DNA of 64,000 bases from Pseudomonas sp. IAC-BECa141 (lineage in GTDB: Bacteria > Pseudomonadota > Gammaproteobacteria > Pseudomonadales > Pseudomonadaceae), in NCBI RefSeq assembly GCF_020544405.1, contig NZ_CP065410.1, positions 6,043,501 through 6,107,500 on the forward strand. The letters are read 5' to 3'. The translations under genes were made by a program, and so were the position numbers. Shown here one piece after another: positions 16,175-25,070 of the stretch. Each line of letters begins with the position of its first letter. The stretch's first letter is position 1. Below the pieces are notes generated by a model. The model was not told where the DNA came from. It ran no database searches and worked only from the letters and a program-made list of their open reading frames with translations.

Positions 16175-16683
16175 CAATGGTGCAGCCCCCGCAGCTGCCG
16201 GTGCGGGAGCGGGAGCGCCCCCCCCGTCCGAGTCGACTCCTTAACCCTTAAAAATTTTGTAGGGACTGGCCAGTACCAAGCCTTCCCAACGGCACCGAAT
16301 TTGGCAGTGGCTGGTCCAGAACTTTGTGCTCCGAAGAATTCTCCAAACTCAGAATCCAGCGTACTGTCATAACTTTCTACAATACCTGTATGGTTTAACG
16401 TCTTGTTTTGATGATTTGACGTGGCATTAATCCAGAGTACGATATCTCCCCGCTTCACATTAGCCGGGCTTATCACATCGTAATATTTGAGCGCTTCCTG
16501 GCTATTAAGCCCGGCGGTATTCTGATAAGGAACTTCGTAGCCCGCCCCCGTCAGCAACAAGTTAACCATATGAGAACAGTCGACAATTTTTTTACCATTC
16601 TCTACAGCGTAACCATCCCCGCCCTCCTTATAGCTATAATTCGCGCTGGTGTAATTTCCAGATAAATCCAGTGGCTCTGTCAT
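16174..16683 (-). CDS. NlpC/P60-like amidase domain protein (T6SS effector module), likely frameshifted at its end
   Basis: A 169-residue protein. DCSHMVNLLL (Cys36) and LNHTGIVESYD (His98), with KRGDIVLWI between, fit the Cys-His core of NlpC/P60 or CHAP-type cell-wall amidases. The ATG at 16683 follows AGGA by 7 bases. The last 20 residues (after ESTRTGG) are low-complexity and lie past a G8 run (plus-strand C8 at 16209-16216). One more G would join it in frame, through GAPAPAPAAAGAAPL, to the 875-residue protein, giving a single protein of about 1060 residues. As read, it is a separate gene whose stop overlaps the next start. Confidence 0.65.
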   Translation of the reverse strand: MTEPLDLSGNYTSANYSYKEGGDGYAVENGKKIVDCSHMVNLLLTGAGYEVPYQNTAGLNSQEALKYYDVISPANVKRGDIVLWINATSNHQNKTLNHTGIVESYDSTLDSEFGEFFGAQSSGPATAKFGAVGKAWYWPVPTKFLRVKESTRTGGALPLPHRQLRGLHH

Positions 16684-16701
16684 TTCTGCTTCCTGCAATA
16701 A

Positions 16702-17721
16702 TCAATAGCAATAGCTGGCTTTAGCAATTCCAGCAGGCTGCTTATTCAGACGTTCCAAATGTGCGATAGACCCTTTGCTGCCTTTTTGGGCAGCGAGTTG
16801 GTAGCAGGCAATCGCCCTGGACATGTCCTTAGTAACCAATTCTCCAGTTTCAAAAGCTCGACCGAGTGCATTTGTTGCAAAGGCATCTCCCATACGGGCC
16901 GCCTGCGTCAACGCTTCTTCAGCCTCTGCTGGATGCTGGCATGGAGCATTAGAGGAAACATTGTTTCCATCGCAATAAAACAACGAAAGGCTCATCGCAC
17001 CCTCAGGCAAAGTGGTCGCTGCTGCCTTGAATAGCTGTTCAACCTTATTAGTTTCTAGCTGCGGAGCCATGCCAGAAAGGCTCAAACTTGCAGCATTCAA
17101 ACTAGCCTGAGGATCACCGGAAGCTGCTGCGCATAGGTAGTTTTCCAAAGAAGCTTCAAATAACTCACCTGTGAGTCGGTACTGCTCTAACCCCCCCAGG
17201 CCTCTGAAGGCTTCTGCACGCTGGAAGCAAAAGTTCTCTGCCTCGCTCATGTGGGCATTGCTCGCCTCTACGAGATCTTTCTCTCTGATCGACCAATCTT
17301 CAACACCCTCAAGCACCCAACACGCTTGGCGAGAAAAGTTGAAGATCTTGATGTGGCTGTTACCTGCTCGCTTGTCCACTACGTTGAAATGGCTATCGTC
17401 GATCGCTTCGACCACCACGCGTTCAGTCTTGTCTGTGCCCACAGGCGACATGAGCGGAAATGGCAAACTGGAGCTCTTGACTCCCGTCGTTTGTGGCTCA
17501 AAAACTCCGTGTTCTCCCACTGGCTTCAAAACAAGCGACTTCACCGTCATCGCAGTCAACCGCTGCTGAGTTTCAGCATTCGCAGAGAACGCCGTCAGGA
17601 ATTGGGAAAAGTCCTCAGACGGACAATCATCAGCATAAGCGCTGCCATGAAACAGGCTCAGCAGCGAGGCGGTGAAAGCCGCTACCGCGAAACCGTGCCT
17701 TTTCTTCAAAAAACCATTCAT
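16702..17721 (-). CDS. Exported Sel1-repeat protein, candidate immunity protein
   Basis: A 339-residue protein with a signal peptide (about residues 1-31, ending HGSAYA). The C-terminal half has Sel1-like helical repeats: GDPQASLNAASLSL, and ARMGDAFATNALGRAFETGE followed by DMSRAIACYQLAAQKGSKGS. Cys pairs fit the periplasm. The ATG at 17721 is preferred to the GTG at 17730 that overlaps the vgrG stop (GTGA); both are possible. Its place between vgrG and the hydrolase gene and its export suggest it protects the producer, as Sel1-type immunity proteins do in other T6SS loci. That role is inference. Confidence 0.7.
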   Translation of the reverse strand: MNGFLKKRHGFAVAAFTASLLSLFHGSAYADDCPSEDFSQFLTAFSANAETQQRLTAMTVKSLVLKPVGEHGVFEPQTTGVKSSSLPFPLMSPVGTDKTERVVVEAIDDSHFNVVDKRAGNSHIKIFNFSRQACWVLEGVEDWSIREKDLVEASNAHMSEAENFCFQRAEAFRGLGGLEQYRLTGELFEASLENYLCAAASGDPQASLNAASLSLSGMAPQLETNKVEQLFKAAATTLPEGAMSLSLFYCDGNNVSSNAPCQHPAEAEEALTQAARMGDAFATNALGRAFETGELVTKDMSRAIACYQLAAQKGSKGSIAHLERLNKQPAGIAKASYCY

Positions 17722-17726
17722 GTCGA

Positions 17727-19763
17727 TCACTCAGAAAACACAAAAAAAGCCTTCGGCTTAACCTTCTCAGGCGGCGCATTCAACAACGCCTGATCCATCA
17801 AACTCCCCGCCTTATCCTTATCCGCCGCCCCCGGCAGCACCGGCGGTTTGATCCCGATGCCAGTGCCCGCACCCGGCGAGCCGCCGGCATTGATCTTCAC
17901 AACCGGCCCAACCACCGTCACACCACCGCCATCGAGCTTGATGAAACTGCCGCCGCCGAGAATCGTCAGTTCGGAACCGGCCTCGATGACGATCTTGTCT
18001 CCCGCCTTGATGTGTATCTCTTTCCCGACGCTGGTCAGTTGCGCCGTCCCGAGCTTCACATGCTGGCTCTCGCCGATGGTCAGGTGGTCGTCCATCCGTG
18101 CTTCGATCTTGCGGTCGCTGATGGTGGTGCGGTGTTCTTCGGCCTTGAGTTCGGTGTAGGTGTTCTTCACCACCGTGTCGTGGCGTTCGTTGCCGACGCG
18201 GATCTTCTGGTCGTGTTCGATGTTTTCGTCCCAGTCGCGCTGGGCGTGGATGAAGATTTGTTCGGCGCCTTTTTTGTCTTCGATGCGCAGTTCGTTGTAG
18301 CCACCGCCGCCCGGGGAGCTGAGGGTTTTGAAGACGCTGCGGGTCTTGTTCGCCGGCAAGGCGTAGGGCACCGGGTTTTCCTTGTGGTACAGGCAGCCGG
18401 TGACGAGGGGTTGGTCAGGGTCGCCTTCGAGGAAGGTGACGAGGACTTCCATGCCGATGCGCGGGATGGAGATGGCGCCGTAGCGGTCGCCGGCCCAGGA
18501 GCTGGAGACCCGCAGCCAGCAGCTGGTCTTGTCGTCGGCCAGGCCTTCGCGGTCCCAGTGGAATTGCACCTTGATGCGGCCGTACTGGTCGCAGTGGATT
18601 TCTTCGCCTTTGGGGCCGGTGACCATGGCGGTCTGGCTGCCGAGGACGCGGGGTTTCGGGTGTTCCAGCGCCGGGCGGTAGAACACGTCCCACGGGGTGG
18701 CGAGGAAGCGGTTGCGGTAGCCCTGGTGGAAGTCGTCCTTGTTGTCGGTGGTGTCGCTGGTCACCGATTCTTCGAGGACTTGCGGCTGTTTGCCTTCGTG
18801 GAATATTTCGGTGAGCAGCCACAGGTCGTTCCACTCGCTGCGCGGGTGGTCGGACATTTCCATGAAGTGGCCGCTGACCAGTTTGGTCTGGTCGCTGCGG
18901 CCTTCGGCCTGACGGTAGTCGGCTCGGTGGCGTTCGAGGGCGCGCTGGCTGAGGAACTTGCCTCGCGCACGGTCGATGAAGCGGCCGGGGTAGTCGTAGT
19001 CTTCGAGATCCGGTTCAGTGCTCTCGCCGTCGGGCTTGTAGGCCGCTTCCATTTGCAGACGCGGCTTTTCGAAGTCGTAGTCGCGGCGGGTGGTGCGGCT
19101 GGTGCGGGTTTCCAGGCGCAGCTTGAAGCCTTTGATCACCGGTTCTTCGGCGACCATGCCGCTACCCTGCACATACGCGGTCGGCTGGCCGAGGTTGGGG
19201 AACACGGTCTGGTCATCGCCGAACACCAGCAGGTGGCCTTTCTTGCTGTGCTGGAAGTGGTAGTGAATGCCTTCTTCTTCGCACAGGCGCTGGACGAAGT
19301 GCAGGTCGGTTTCGTCGTACTGCACGCAGTAGTCGCGATCCGGGCACGGCTGGCTCAGCTGGAAGCTGTAGGCGTTGCCCTTGATGCCGTGCTCGTCGAG
19401 GATCAGCGCGATGATTTTCGGCGCCGACATCTGCTGGTAGATGCGCTGGTTGGTGCGGTGATGCAAGTATTGCAGCTGCGGCACCAGCGAAACCTTGTAG
19501 CGGGTCAGGCGCTTGCCGGCATCACCCTGGGCGACGCGGTAGATCTGGCCGTGGATACCGGAGCCTTGTGGATCGAGGGCGAGGAACGCCTGTTTGTGCA
19601 GGAGTTTTTCCAGGTCCAGATCCGGGTTTTCGCTGACCAGTTCGAGGTCGAAGCGAAACGGCTGGCTGATGCCCTCGGTGCCGGTGAACGACAGGACTTG
19701 CAGGTCGCCTACGTAGTCTTCGACCGTGAGGCTGAAGTGCGTTTCGTTAGCTGGGTTGAACAT
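17727..19763 (-). CDS. vgrG: VgrG (TssI) T6SS spike protein
   Basis: A 678-residue VgrG that forms the trimeric puncturing tip. Residues about 1-370 match the gp27-like part (FSLTVEDYVGDLQVLSFTGTEGISQPF, quoted in part; QYDETDLHFVQRLCEEEGIHY); the gp5/OB part follows (VTGPKGEEIHCDQYGRIKVQ; LEGDPDQPLVTGC); then a beta-helix with repeating short strands (KEIHIKAGDKIVIEAGSELT) and a short tail. No catalytic extension is seen, so effectors probably load on the tail. It lies 28 bases after stk1 and heads the Sel1/hydrolase cargo. A second VgrG is at 42766. Confidence 0.95.
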   Translation of the reverse strand: MFNPANETHFSLTVEDYVGDLQVLSFTGTEGISQPFRFDLELVSENPDLDLEKLLHKQAFLALDPQGSGIHGQIYRVAQGDAGKRLTRYKVSLVPQLQYLHHRTNQRIYQQMSAPKIIALILDEHGIKGNAYSFQLSQPCPDRDYCVQYDETDLHFVQRLCEEEGIHYHFQHSKKGHLLVFGDDQTVFPNLGQPTAYVQGSGMVAEEPVIKGFKLRLETRTSRTTRRDYDFEKPRLQMEAAYKPDGESTEPDLEDYDYPGRFIDRARGKFLSQRALERHRADYRQAEGRSDQTKLVSGHFMEMSDHPRSEWNDLWLLTEIFHEGKQPQVLEESVTSDTTDNKDDFHQGYRNRFLATPWDVFYRPALEHPKPRVLGSQTAMVTGPKGEEIHCDQYGRIKVQFHWDREGLADDKTSCWLRVSSSWAGDRYGAISIPRIGMEVLVTFLEGDPDQPLVTGCLYHKENPVPYALPANKTRSVFKTLSSPGGGGYNELRIEDKKGAEQIFIHAQRDWDENIEHDQKIRVGNERHDTVVKNTYTELKAEEHRTTISDRKIEARMDDHLTIGESQHVKLGTAQLTSVGKEIHIKAGDKIVIEAGSELTILGGGSFIKLDGGGVTVVGPVVKINAGGSPGAGTGIGIKPPVLPGAADKDKAGSLMDQALLNAPPEKVKPKAFFVFSE

Positions 19764-19791
19764 AGTGTGCTCCCTGTTCGAATGTCATCCG

Positions 19792-20793
19792 TTACGCCCT
19801 CAGCCGCAAACGCTGCAACCAGGACGAAGTGGCGCCCAAGGCGTCACGCAATTGGTCGGCAGAAATGTTGCGCTCTGCCGCGTCAAAGGCCAGCGCGGTG
19901 CGCAGCGCCGGCCAACAGTGGGTCGGCAGATTTGCCGGGGCTTGCAGTTCGCGATCCAGGTGTTCGTCACGGGCCTGGGTCGAGGGCAAGCGGCGGAACG
20001 GGTGTTTGCCGCCCGCCAGTTCATAGATCACGCAGGCTACGCCGTACACGTCTGCGCTGGCCGACAACGGTTGGCCCTCAAGCAGTTCGGGGGCGGCGTA
20101 GCCCGGGGTCCAGGCGTTGAAGCGCTCGCGGCTCAGGTGCGGCAGGCCGGACAGCATGCCCTCCTCGGCTTGCCCGAGACCGAAGTCGAACAGGCGCACG
20201 CCGTCTTCGCTGAGCATGACGTTGCTCGGTTTCATGTCACCGTGCAGCACGCCACGACGGTGGGCGTAGGCCAGCGCGTCGAGCAGCGGCAGCGCGATGT
20301 CGCGCAATTCCTTCCACGGCAGGCCCAGTGGCCGCTCGCAGAGCAGTTTGTCCAGGGTCAGGCCACGCATGAGTTCCATGGTGATGAAGGCCCGCTGGCA
20401 ATCGGTGTCCACTTCGAACGTGTGCGGTCGCAGCACGTTGTCGTGACGCAGGCGTCGGGTCAGGGCGAACTCGCTGTAGAGCAAGGCACTGGCGTCCGGC
20501 GACTCGGCAAATTCTTCGCTGAGGATTTTCAGCGCAATGTAAGGATCGGGATCGCCGAACTGTTCGTGCAGCAGATCCCGGGCCCGGTAAACCGCACCCA
20601 TACCGCCGGCCCCGAGCAGGCGCTCGAGGTGATAGCGGCCTGCCAGAACGTCCGGCAGTTCGCCGACGCTGGCCTTGGTCGGCGCCAGCGCGGGTTCGGC
20701 GTTGTGCTGCTTCGCGAAAGCGAAATAGGTCAGGTTATTGGCCTGCTCTTCGCTCATCAGCAAGTCGTCGACTGAGGATTCGATTTCAGTCAT
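19792..20793 (-). CDS. stk1: Stk1/PpkA-type serine/threonine protein kinase of the T6SS
   Basis: A 333-residue Hanks-type kinase. Motifs: glycine loop LLGAGGMGAVY (59-69), catalytic Lys89 (IALKI), catalytic loop HGDMKPSNV (Asp186; Gly where most kinases have Arg in HRD), DFG at 203-205, and APE in the activation segment. No membrane segment is evident, so it is probably cytoplasmic. In related clusters the kinase phosphorylates an FHA protein to trigger assembly, with Stp1 reversing it; both partners are present here. The ATG overlaps the stop of stp1 (ATGA). HSI-II of P. aeruginosa has the same stp1-stk1 pair. Confidence 0.92.
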   Translation of the reverse strand: MTEIESSVDDLLMSEEQANNLTYFAFAKQHNAEPALAPTKASVGELPDVLAGRYHLERLLGAGGMGAVYRARDLLHEQFGDPDPYIALKILSEEFAESPDASALLYSEFALTRRLRHDNVLRPHTFEVDTDCQRAFITMELMRGLTLDKLLCERPLGLPWKELRDIALPLLDALAYAHRRGVLHGDMKPSNVMLSEDGVRLFDFGLGQAEEGMLSGLPHLSRERFNAWTPGYAAPELLEGQPLSASADVYGVACVIYELAGGKHPFRRLPSTQARDEHLDRELQAPANLPTHCWPALRTALAFDAAERNISADQLRDALGATSSWLQRLRLRA

Positions 20794-21518
20794 TGGCGGA
20801 TCACCACGGCCGTCAGGTTGTCGCGAGCGGCGCCACGCAGGGCGCCGTCGAACAGACGTTCCAGCGCCACATGCGGCGCCGCCAGACTGAGAGCGTTGCC
20901 GAGGGCATCACTGCTCAGGCCTTGATACAAACCATCACTGCACAGCAGGAACACATCGCCCGGATAAACCTCGAGTTCCAGCACATCCAGGGTCAGTTGT
21001 TCCGCCGCGCCCACGGCCCGGGTCAGGGCTTGGGCGGCCGGGTGCGCCGCTGCCTGTTCGACACTCATCTGTTGCTCGTCGATCAATTGCTGTTGCAGCG
21101 AATGGTCCTTCGACAGCTGATACAACCGCTGCCCGCGCCACATATAACAACGACTGTCGCCGGCCCAGATGCAGGCCGCGCGATTGCCGTCCACCAGCAA
21201 CGCCACGACGGTGCTGCCCATGATGCTGTCGTGGCGCCCGGCAGTAACGGTCAACTCTTGCCCCAGGCGCCGGTTCAGCCAGTGCAGGCACTGGCGGATG
21301 GCTTTGAGGCGTTCGTCGAAGTCTTCGTGCTGCGGCAGTTCAGCCAGGCTGGCGACGATCAACTGGCTGGCGATGTCGCCACCCTGATGACCGCCCATGC
21401 CGTCCGCGACCACCCACAGCCCATGCTGCGGGGTGTCGAGGAAAGCATCTTCGTTGCGCGACCGCACCTTGCCCGGGTCGGTTCGCGCCGCGCTGCGCCA
21501 GGGACTGGCCACCAGCAT
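20790..21518 (-). CDS. stp1: Stp1/PppA-type PP2C serine/threonine phosphatase of the T6SS
   Basis: A 242-residue PP2C phosphatase. Metal-binding motifs are complete: RSRNEDAF near the start, WVVADGMGGHQGGDIAS, AGDSRCYMWR, LLCSDGLYQGL, and DNLTAVVI at the end. It opposes the Stk1 kinase. The ATG at 21518 overlaps the tssM stop (TGATG) and begins just before the conserved N-terminal strand; the longer frame lies inside tssM and is not used. Ends ATGA with stk1. Confidence 0.93.
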   Translation of the reverse strand: MLVASPWRSAARTDPGKVRSRNEDAFLDTPQHGLWVVADGMGGHQGGDIASQLIVASLAELPQHEDFDERLKAIRQCLHWLNRRLGQELTVTAGRHDSIMGSTVVALLVDGNRAACIWAGDSRCYMWRGQRLYQLSKDHSLQQQLIDEQQMSVEQAAAHPAAQALTRAVGAAEQLTLDVLELEVYPGDVFLLCSDGLYQGLSSDALGNALSLAAPHVALERLFDGALRGAARDNLTAVVIRQ

Positions 21519-24500
21519 CAGAGCTGCACCGGCATACGGAAGGTACGCATCACGCCCATGTCGAACGGATTCGGCGTGCGCTGGCTGGTCAGCAGGTAGT
21601 TGGCGCGCAGGCCACCTACGTCGGCTTTCAGCACCAGCACGTCGCGACCGGTCAGGTACTCGGTCTGCATCAGGTCGAACAGACGGAACAGCGACCACGG
21701 GCCGGAGTTCTTCTCGATGCCGATCGGGCGCCCTGCCATCTTGTCCATGACCAGGCTGGTGCGACCGTCTTCAGCATCGGTCGGCCACTTGAAGCTCATG
21801 GGCAGAATCGGACCGTGGCGGTATTCCATGGTCTTGTCGCCGAACTTGAACTCGGAGCGGCTGACCGCCGGATCGAGGGTGTACGGCTCAAGCTTGAACT
21901 GCACAGTCGGTTCGGCCGGGTTGATCGAGAAGAAGCTCTGGCGAATGTTCAGTGCAGCCGCCATCTGGTCGAGGAAGACCTTGGACACCGGCAGGCTGCG
22001 ACCGTCGATGCTGCGCATCCGGTAGTTGCCCGGATCACCGCTGACGAACGGACGCATGTAGTTGTCGAAGAAGCGGTCGATGGTGCCTTGCGCCCGGAAA
22101 AACTCGCGGAAATCGCTGATCGCCACATCGCTGGTGCTTGAGGCGCTGAACGGATAGCGCTTGCTGATGGTTTTGCCATACACGCTGTACAGCTCGTTCT
22201 GATACCGGCCGTTCAGGTATTGGTAGGCATCGTTGAGCACCAGACGCCACGAGTCTTCGGCCAGCACGTTGAACCACACACTCAGCGGACGCGGCAGACG
22301 GCCGGACGCATTGCGCAGGTTGGTCAGCGCATCACGCTGGCCGCTCATGCGGGTCTTGGCCAGTTCGAACGCGGCCTGCTCCGGCGTGCTGGAACGGGCC
22401 AGGCCCGCCAGTTGCAGTTGCAGGTCGTTGAGCGCGGTGAAGGCCGGGGTCAGGTCAGCGGCCGGGCCGTTGTTGTCGTCGAGCAGTTTATGCAGCGGCT
22501 CAAAGCGTCGTTGCAGCGACTTCTTGGCAGTGTCCGGCAGATTCTTCGCCACGTTCATGGCCGAAGCCTTGTCGGCGACAGCGGAAGCGAGCTTGCCGAC
22601 CTTGCCCAGTTTGCCCTTCTGGCCTGCCAGTGCATCGGCGGCGTCACCGGCTTCATCCACCGGCTCAGGGGCCGCCGGGAAGCGAGTGTTCTCACGCACT
22701 TCGGTCAGCAGCGCCAGCACCGGCGAGTTGGCCGAGGTCAGGCCCGCCAGTTGCTCGGCGCCTTCACCGGCATCGCTGATCGGCGGCAGTGCCACCTGGC
22801 CAACCGCTTCGCTCCAATAGTTGGCGTAGTCGCGGAAGTACAGTTGCTCCAGCTCGACCATCAGGCGACGCAAGTCCATGTCGCTGATGCCCGCGCCTTC
22901 GCCCAGCACCCAGTTGTCACGCAGGATGTCGGTGACCAGCGATGCGCCCTGCACCGAGAAATACTGCTGATAGCCGGTCTGGGTGTAGAAGCCCGGAATC
23001 ACGTATTCGGTGCCGATGAACAGCGAGCCCTGCGGCCCGAGGTGCTGGCTGAAGCGATAGTCCGGCAGGTTGCGCGCCTGCTCGCGGAGCATGCGGTAAA
23101 CCACGTTTGCCAGCGATTCACTGCGCAGGACCTGACGCGCCTGAGTCACCAGTTGCTCGTTGAGTGGATAGATGAACGGCAACTCCAGCAGACGCTCCAG
23201 ATGGGCATTCAAACCGTTCTGCACGGCGGTGTTGCCGGAGTAGCGCTGGGACCAGTCGGTGGCGACCCAATCCTTGAGCCACGCCGCGTCACGACGATCC
23301 TTCATGTTCAGCATCAGGTACGCGCGCAGGCTGTTGATCAGCTTTTCGCGGTCCTTCATGTTGGCGCGGATCTGGCCTTCGAGCATCGTCGCGACGCGCG
23401 GCAGCAGTTGCTTTTCGAGCTCGTGCTCGTAAGCCTCCTTGACCACCGGATTGACGTCCTGGCCCTGATACAGCCCCATCCGCTCGTGGTACGCAGCGTC
23501 GCCTTTCTTCGGGAACACTTGAGTCGCGGCGTAGCTGGTGTCGAGGGTTTTCAGCGTGCCCATGGCGTCATCGCGCGGCGACAGTGCCGTGCGTTGCTGG
23601 GTCCAGTTCTGCGCCAGATTGCGCAGGTTTTCCAGACGCTCCCAGTTGGCCGAGAAACCGCCGGCCCAGAGCATGCCGAACAGCACAAGCGCGCCCAGTG
23701 CGCCGACGTACAACGCACGCTGGCCCCAGTGGATGCGGCTGCGCTCGCGCTTGTCCAGACCGGCGAGGTCGGACTCGGGGAAAATCACGCGGCTGAGCAA
23801 ATGGTGGATGAAACGCGAACGACCGCTGCGCAATGTCGGCAGCACGCCGGCCCTCATGCCCAGACTCGCGCCGATACCGGCAGTGGTCGAATCCATTTCC
23901 TGAGTCAGATGCGGAGCGCTGGTCAGGTAGAAACCACGCAGCAGCGTCGCACGCTGGTAGCGGTTGCCGGTGAAGGCCATGTCGACGAACAGGCACAGGC
24001 GCTCGCCGATCTGGCCCATCTGGTGCGGGAAGTCGAGGATGCGGCCACGGCGCTGGGTGTCGCGCTCGGAGTGCATGCGCATGATCACCTGGCTGTTGAG
24101 GCGACGCAGCAGCTCTTCGAACTCGTTGCGCAACACGGCCACATCGGTGCCGACCTGATCCTTGCGGAAACTGGTCCCCAGCACCTGATCGCTTTCTTCG
24201 CGGGTCAGTTGGTCGAAGAACTCGTCGAAGCCCAGCAGCTTGTCAGCCTTGCTCAGCACCAGATACACCGGCACGTCGACGTGCAGCTTCTGATAGACGT
24301 CTTGCAGACGCGCGCGCACCTGGCGGGCCAGGGTGTCGATGTCCTGCTCACTGCCACTGGTGAGGGTTTCCACCGGAATGGTCACCAGCACGCCGTTCAG
24401 GGGACGACCGCGACGACGCTTGCGCAACAGTTCCAGCAGCGTGGTCCAGGCGCTCCCGTCGACTTCCGAATCCGGCTGGGTCAGGTAGCGGCCGGCGGTG

Positions 24501-25057
24501 TCGATCAGCACACCGTGATCGGCGAAGTACCAGTCGCAATGACGGGTGCCGTGGGTGTCGCGGGTCAGCTTGCGGTCGATCTTGTTGATCGGGAATTCCA
24601 GCCCGGAGAAGTCCAGCAGGCTGGTCTTGCCGCTGGCCTGCGGGCCGATCAGCAAGTACCACGGCAAGTCACTGCGCCAGCGCTCGCTGCGGCCGCGATA
24701 CAGGCTCGAAGTCTTGAGGGTTTTCAGGGCGTCCTTGAAACGCTCCTTCAACTCTTTCTGCTCTTCTTCGATCAGTTCGTCACGGCGGATACGGTCCTGG
24801 CCGTCTTCGGTTTCTTCGACAGCTTTCTTGCGGATGCCGGCGCGCCAGCTGACGAAGACCATGGTCAGGCCCCAGATCAGGAACAGCACGGCGATGGTCA
24901 GCAAGCGCGAGGTGGAACTCTCCCAGAACTTGTAATCATCCACTGCCAACAACGGGCCGACGAACCACACCAACAGTGCCACGAACAGCACCAGCAGCAG
25001 AGTCCAGACCCAGGTCTGGCGCAGGAAGGCGCCGACTTTCTTGAAAAACTTTTTCAT
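21518..25057 (-). CDS. tssM: TssM (IcmF) T6SS inner-membrane complex protein
   Basis: A 1179-residue IcmF protein. Two N-terminal membrane helices (about residues 16-38 and 52-72), a cytoplasmic NTPase-like domain with an intact Walker A (GPQASGKT, 138-145), a third helix near 425-450 (VGALGALVLFGMLWAGGF), and a long periplasmic domain that contacts TssJ. Forms the trans-envelope channel with TssL and TssJ. The ATG at 25057 follows GGGAC by 7 bases; the longer frame starts inside the tssL end. Normal length. Confidence 0.96.
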   Translation of the reverse strand: MKKFFKKVGAFLRQTWVWTLLLVLFVALLVWFVGPLLAVDDYKFWESSTSRLLTIAVLFLIWGLTMVFVSWRAGIRKKAVEETEDGQDRIRRDELIEEEQKELKERFKDALKTLKTSSLYRGRSERWRSDLPWYLLIGPQASGKTSLLDFSGLEFPINKIDRKLTRDTHGTRHCDWYFADHGVLIDTAGRYLTQPDSEVDGSAWTTLLELLRKRRRGRPLNGVLVTIPVETLTSGSEQDIDTLARQVRARLQDVYQKLHVDVPVYLVLSKADKLLGFDEFFDQLTREESDQVLGTSFRKDQVGTDVAVLRNEFEELLRRLNSQVIMRMHSERDTQRRGRILDFPHQMGQIGERLCLFVDMAFTGNRYQRATLLRGFYLTSAPHLTQEMDSTTAGIGASLGMRAGVLPTLRSGRSRFIHHLLSRVIFPESDLAGLDKRERSRIHWGQRALYVGALGALVLFGMLWAGGFSANWERLENLRNLAQNWTQQRTALSPRDDAMGTLKTLDTSYAATQVFPKKGDAAYHERMGLYQGQDVNPVVKEAYEHELEKQLLPRVATMLEGQIRANMKDREKLINSLRAYLMLNMKDRRDAAWLKDWVATDWSQRYSGNTAVQNGLNAHLERLLELPFIYPLNEQLVTQARQVLRSESLANVVYRMLREQARNLPDYRFSQHLGPQGSLFIGTEYVIPGFYTQTGYQQYFSVQGASLVTDILRDNWVLGEGAGISDMDLRRLMVELEQLYFRDYANYWSEAVGQVALPPISDAGEGAEQLAGLTSANSPVLALLTEVRENTRFPAAPEPVDEAGDAADALAGQKGKLGKVGKLASAVADKASAMNVAKNLPDTAKKSLQRRFEPLHKLLDDNNGPAADLTPAFTALNDLQLQLAGLARSSTPEQAAFELAKTRMSGQRDALTNLRNASGRLPRPLSVWFNVLAEDSWRLVLNDAYQYLNGRYQNELYSVYGKTISKRYPFSASSTSDVAISDFREFFRAQGTIDRFFDNYMRPFVSGDPGNYRMRSIDGRSLPVSKVFLDQMAAALNIRQSFFSINPAEPTVQFKLEPYTLDPAVSRSEFKFGDKTMEYRHGPILPMSFKWPTDAEDGRTSLVMDKMAGRPIGIEKNSGPWSLFRLFDLMQTEYLTGRDVLVLKADVGGLRANYLLTSQRTPNPFDMGVMRTFRMPVQL

Positions 25058-25070
25058 CACACGTCCCTGT

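Noticed and set aside
18012..20120. Plus-strand open frame of 702 codons opposite vgrG
   Set aside because: Shadow frame of vgrG with repetitive Val/Ala/Asp content and no start signal.
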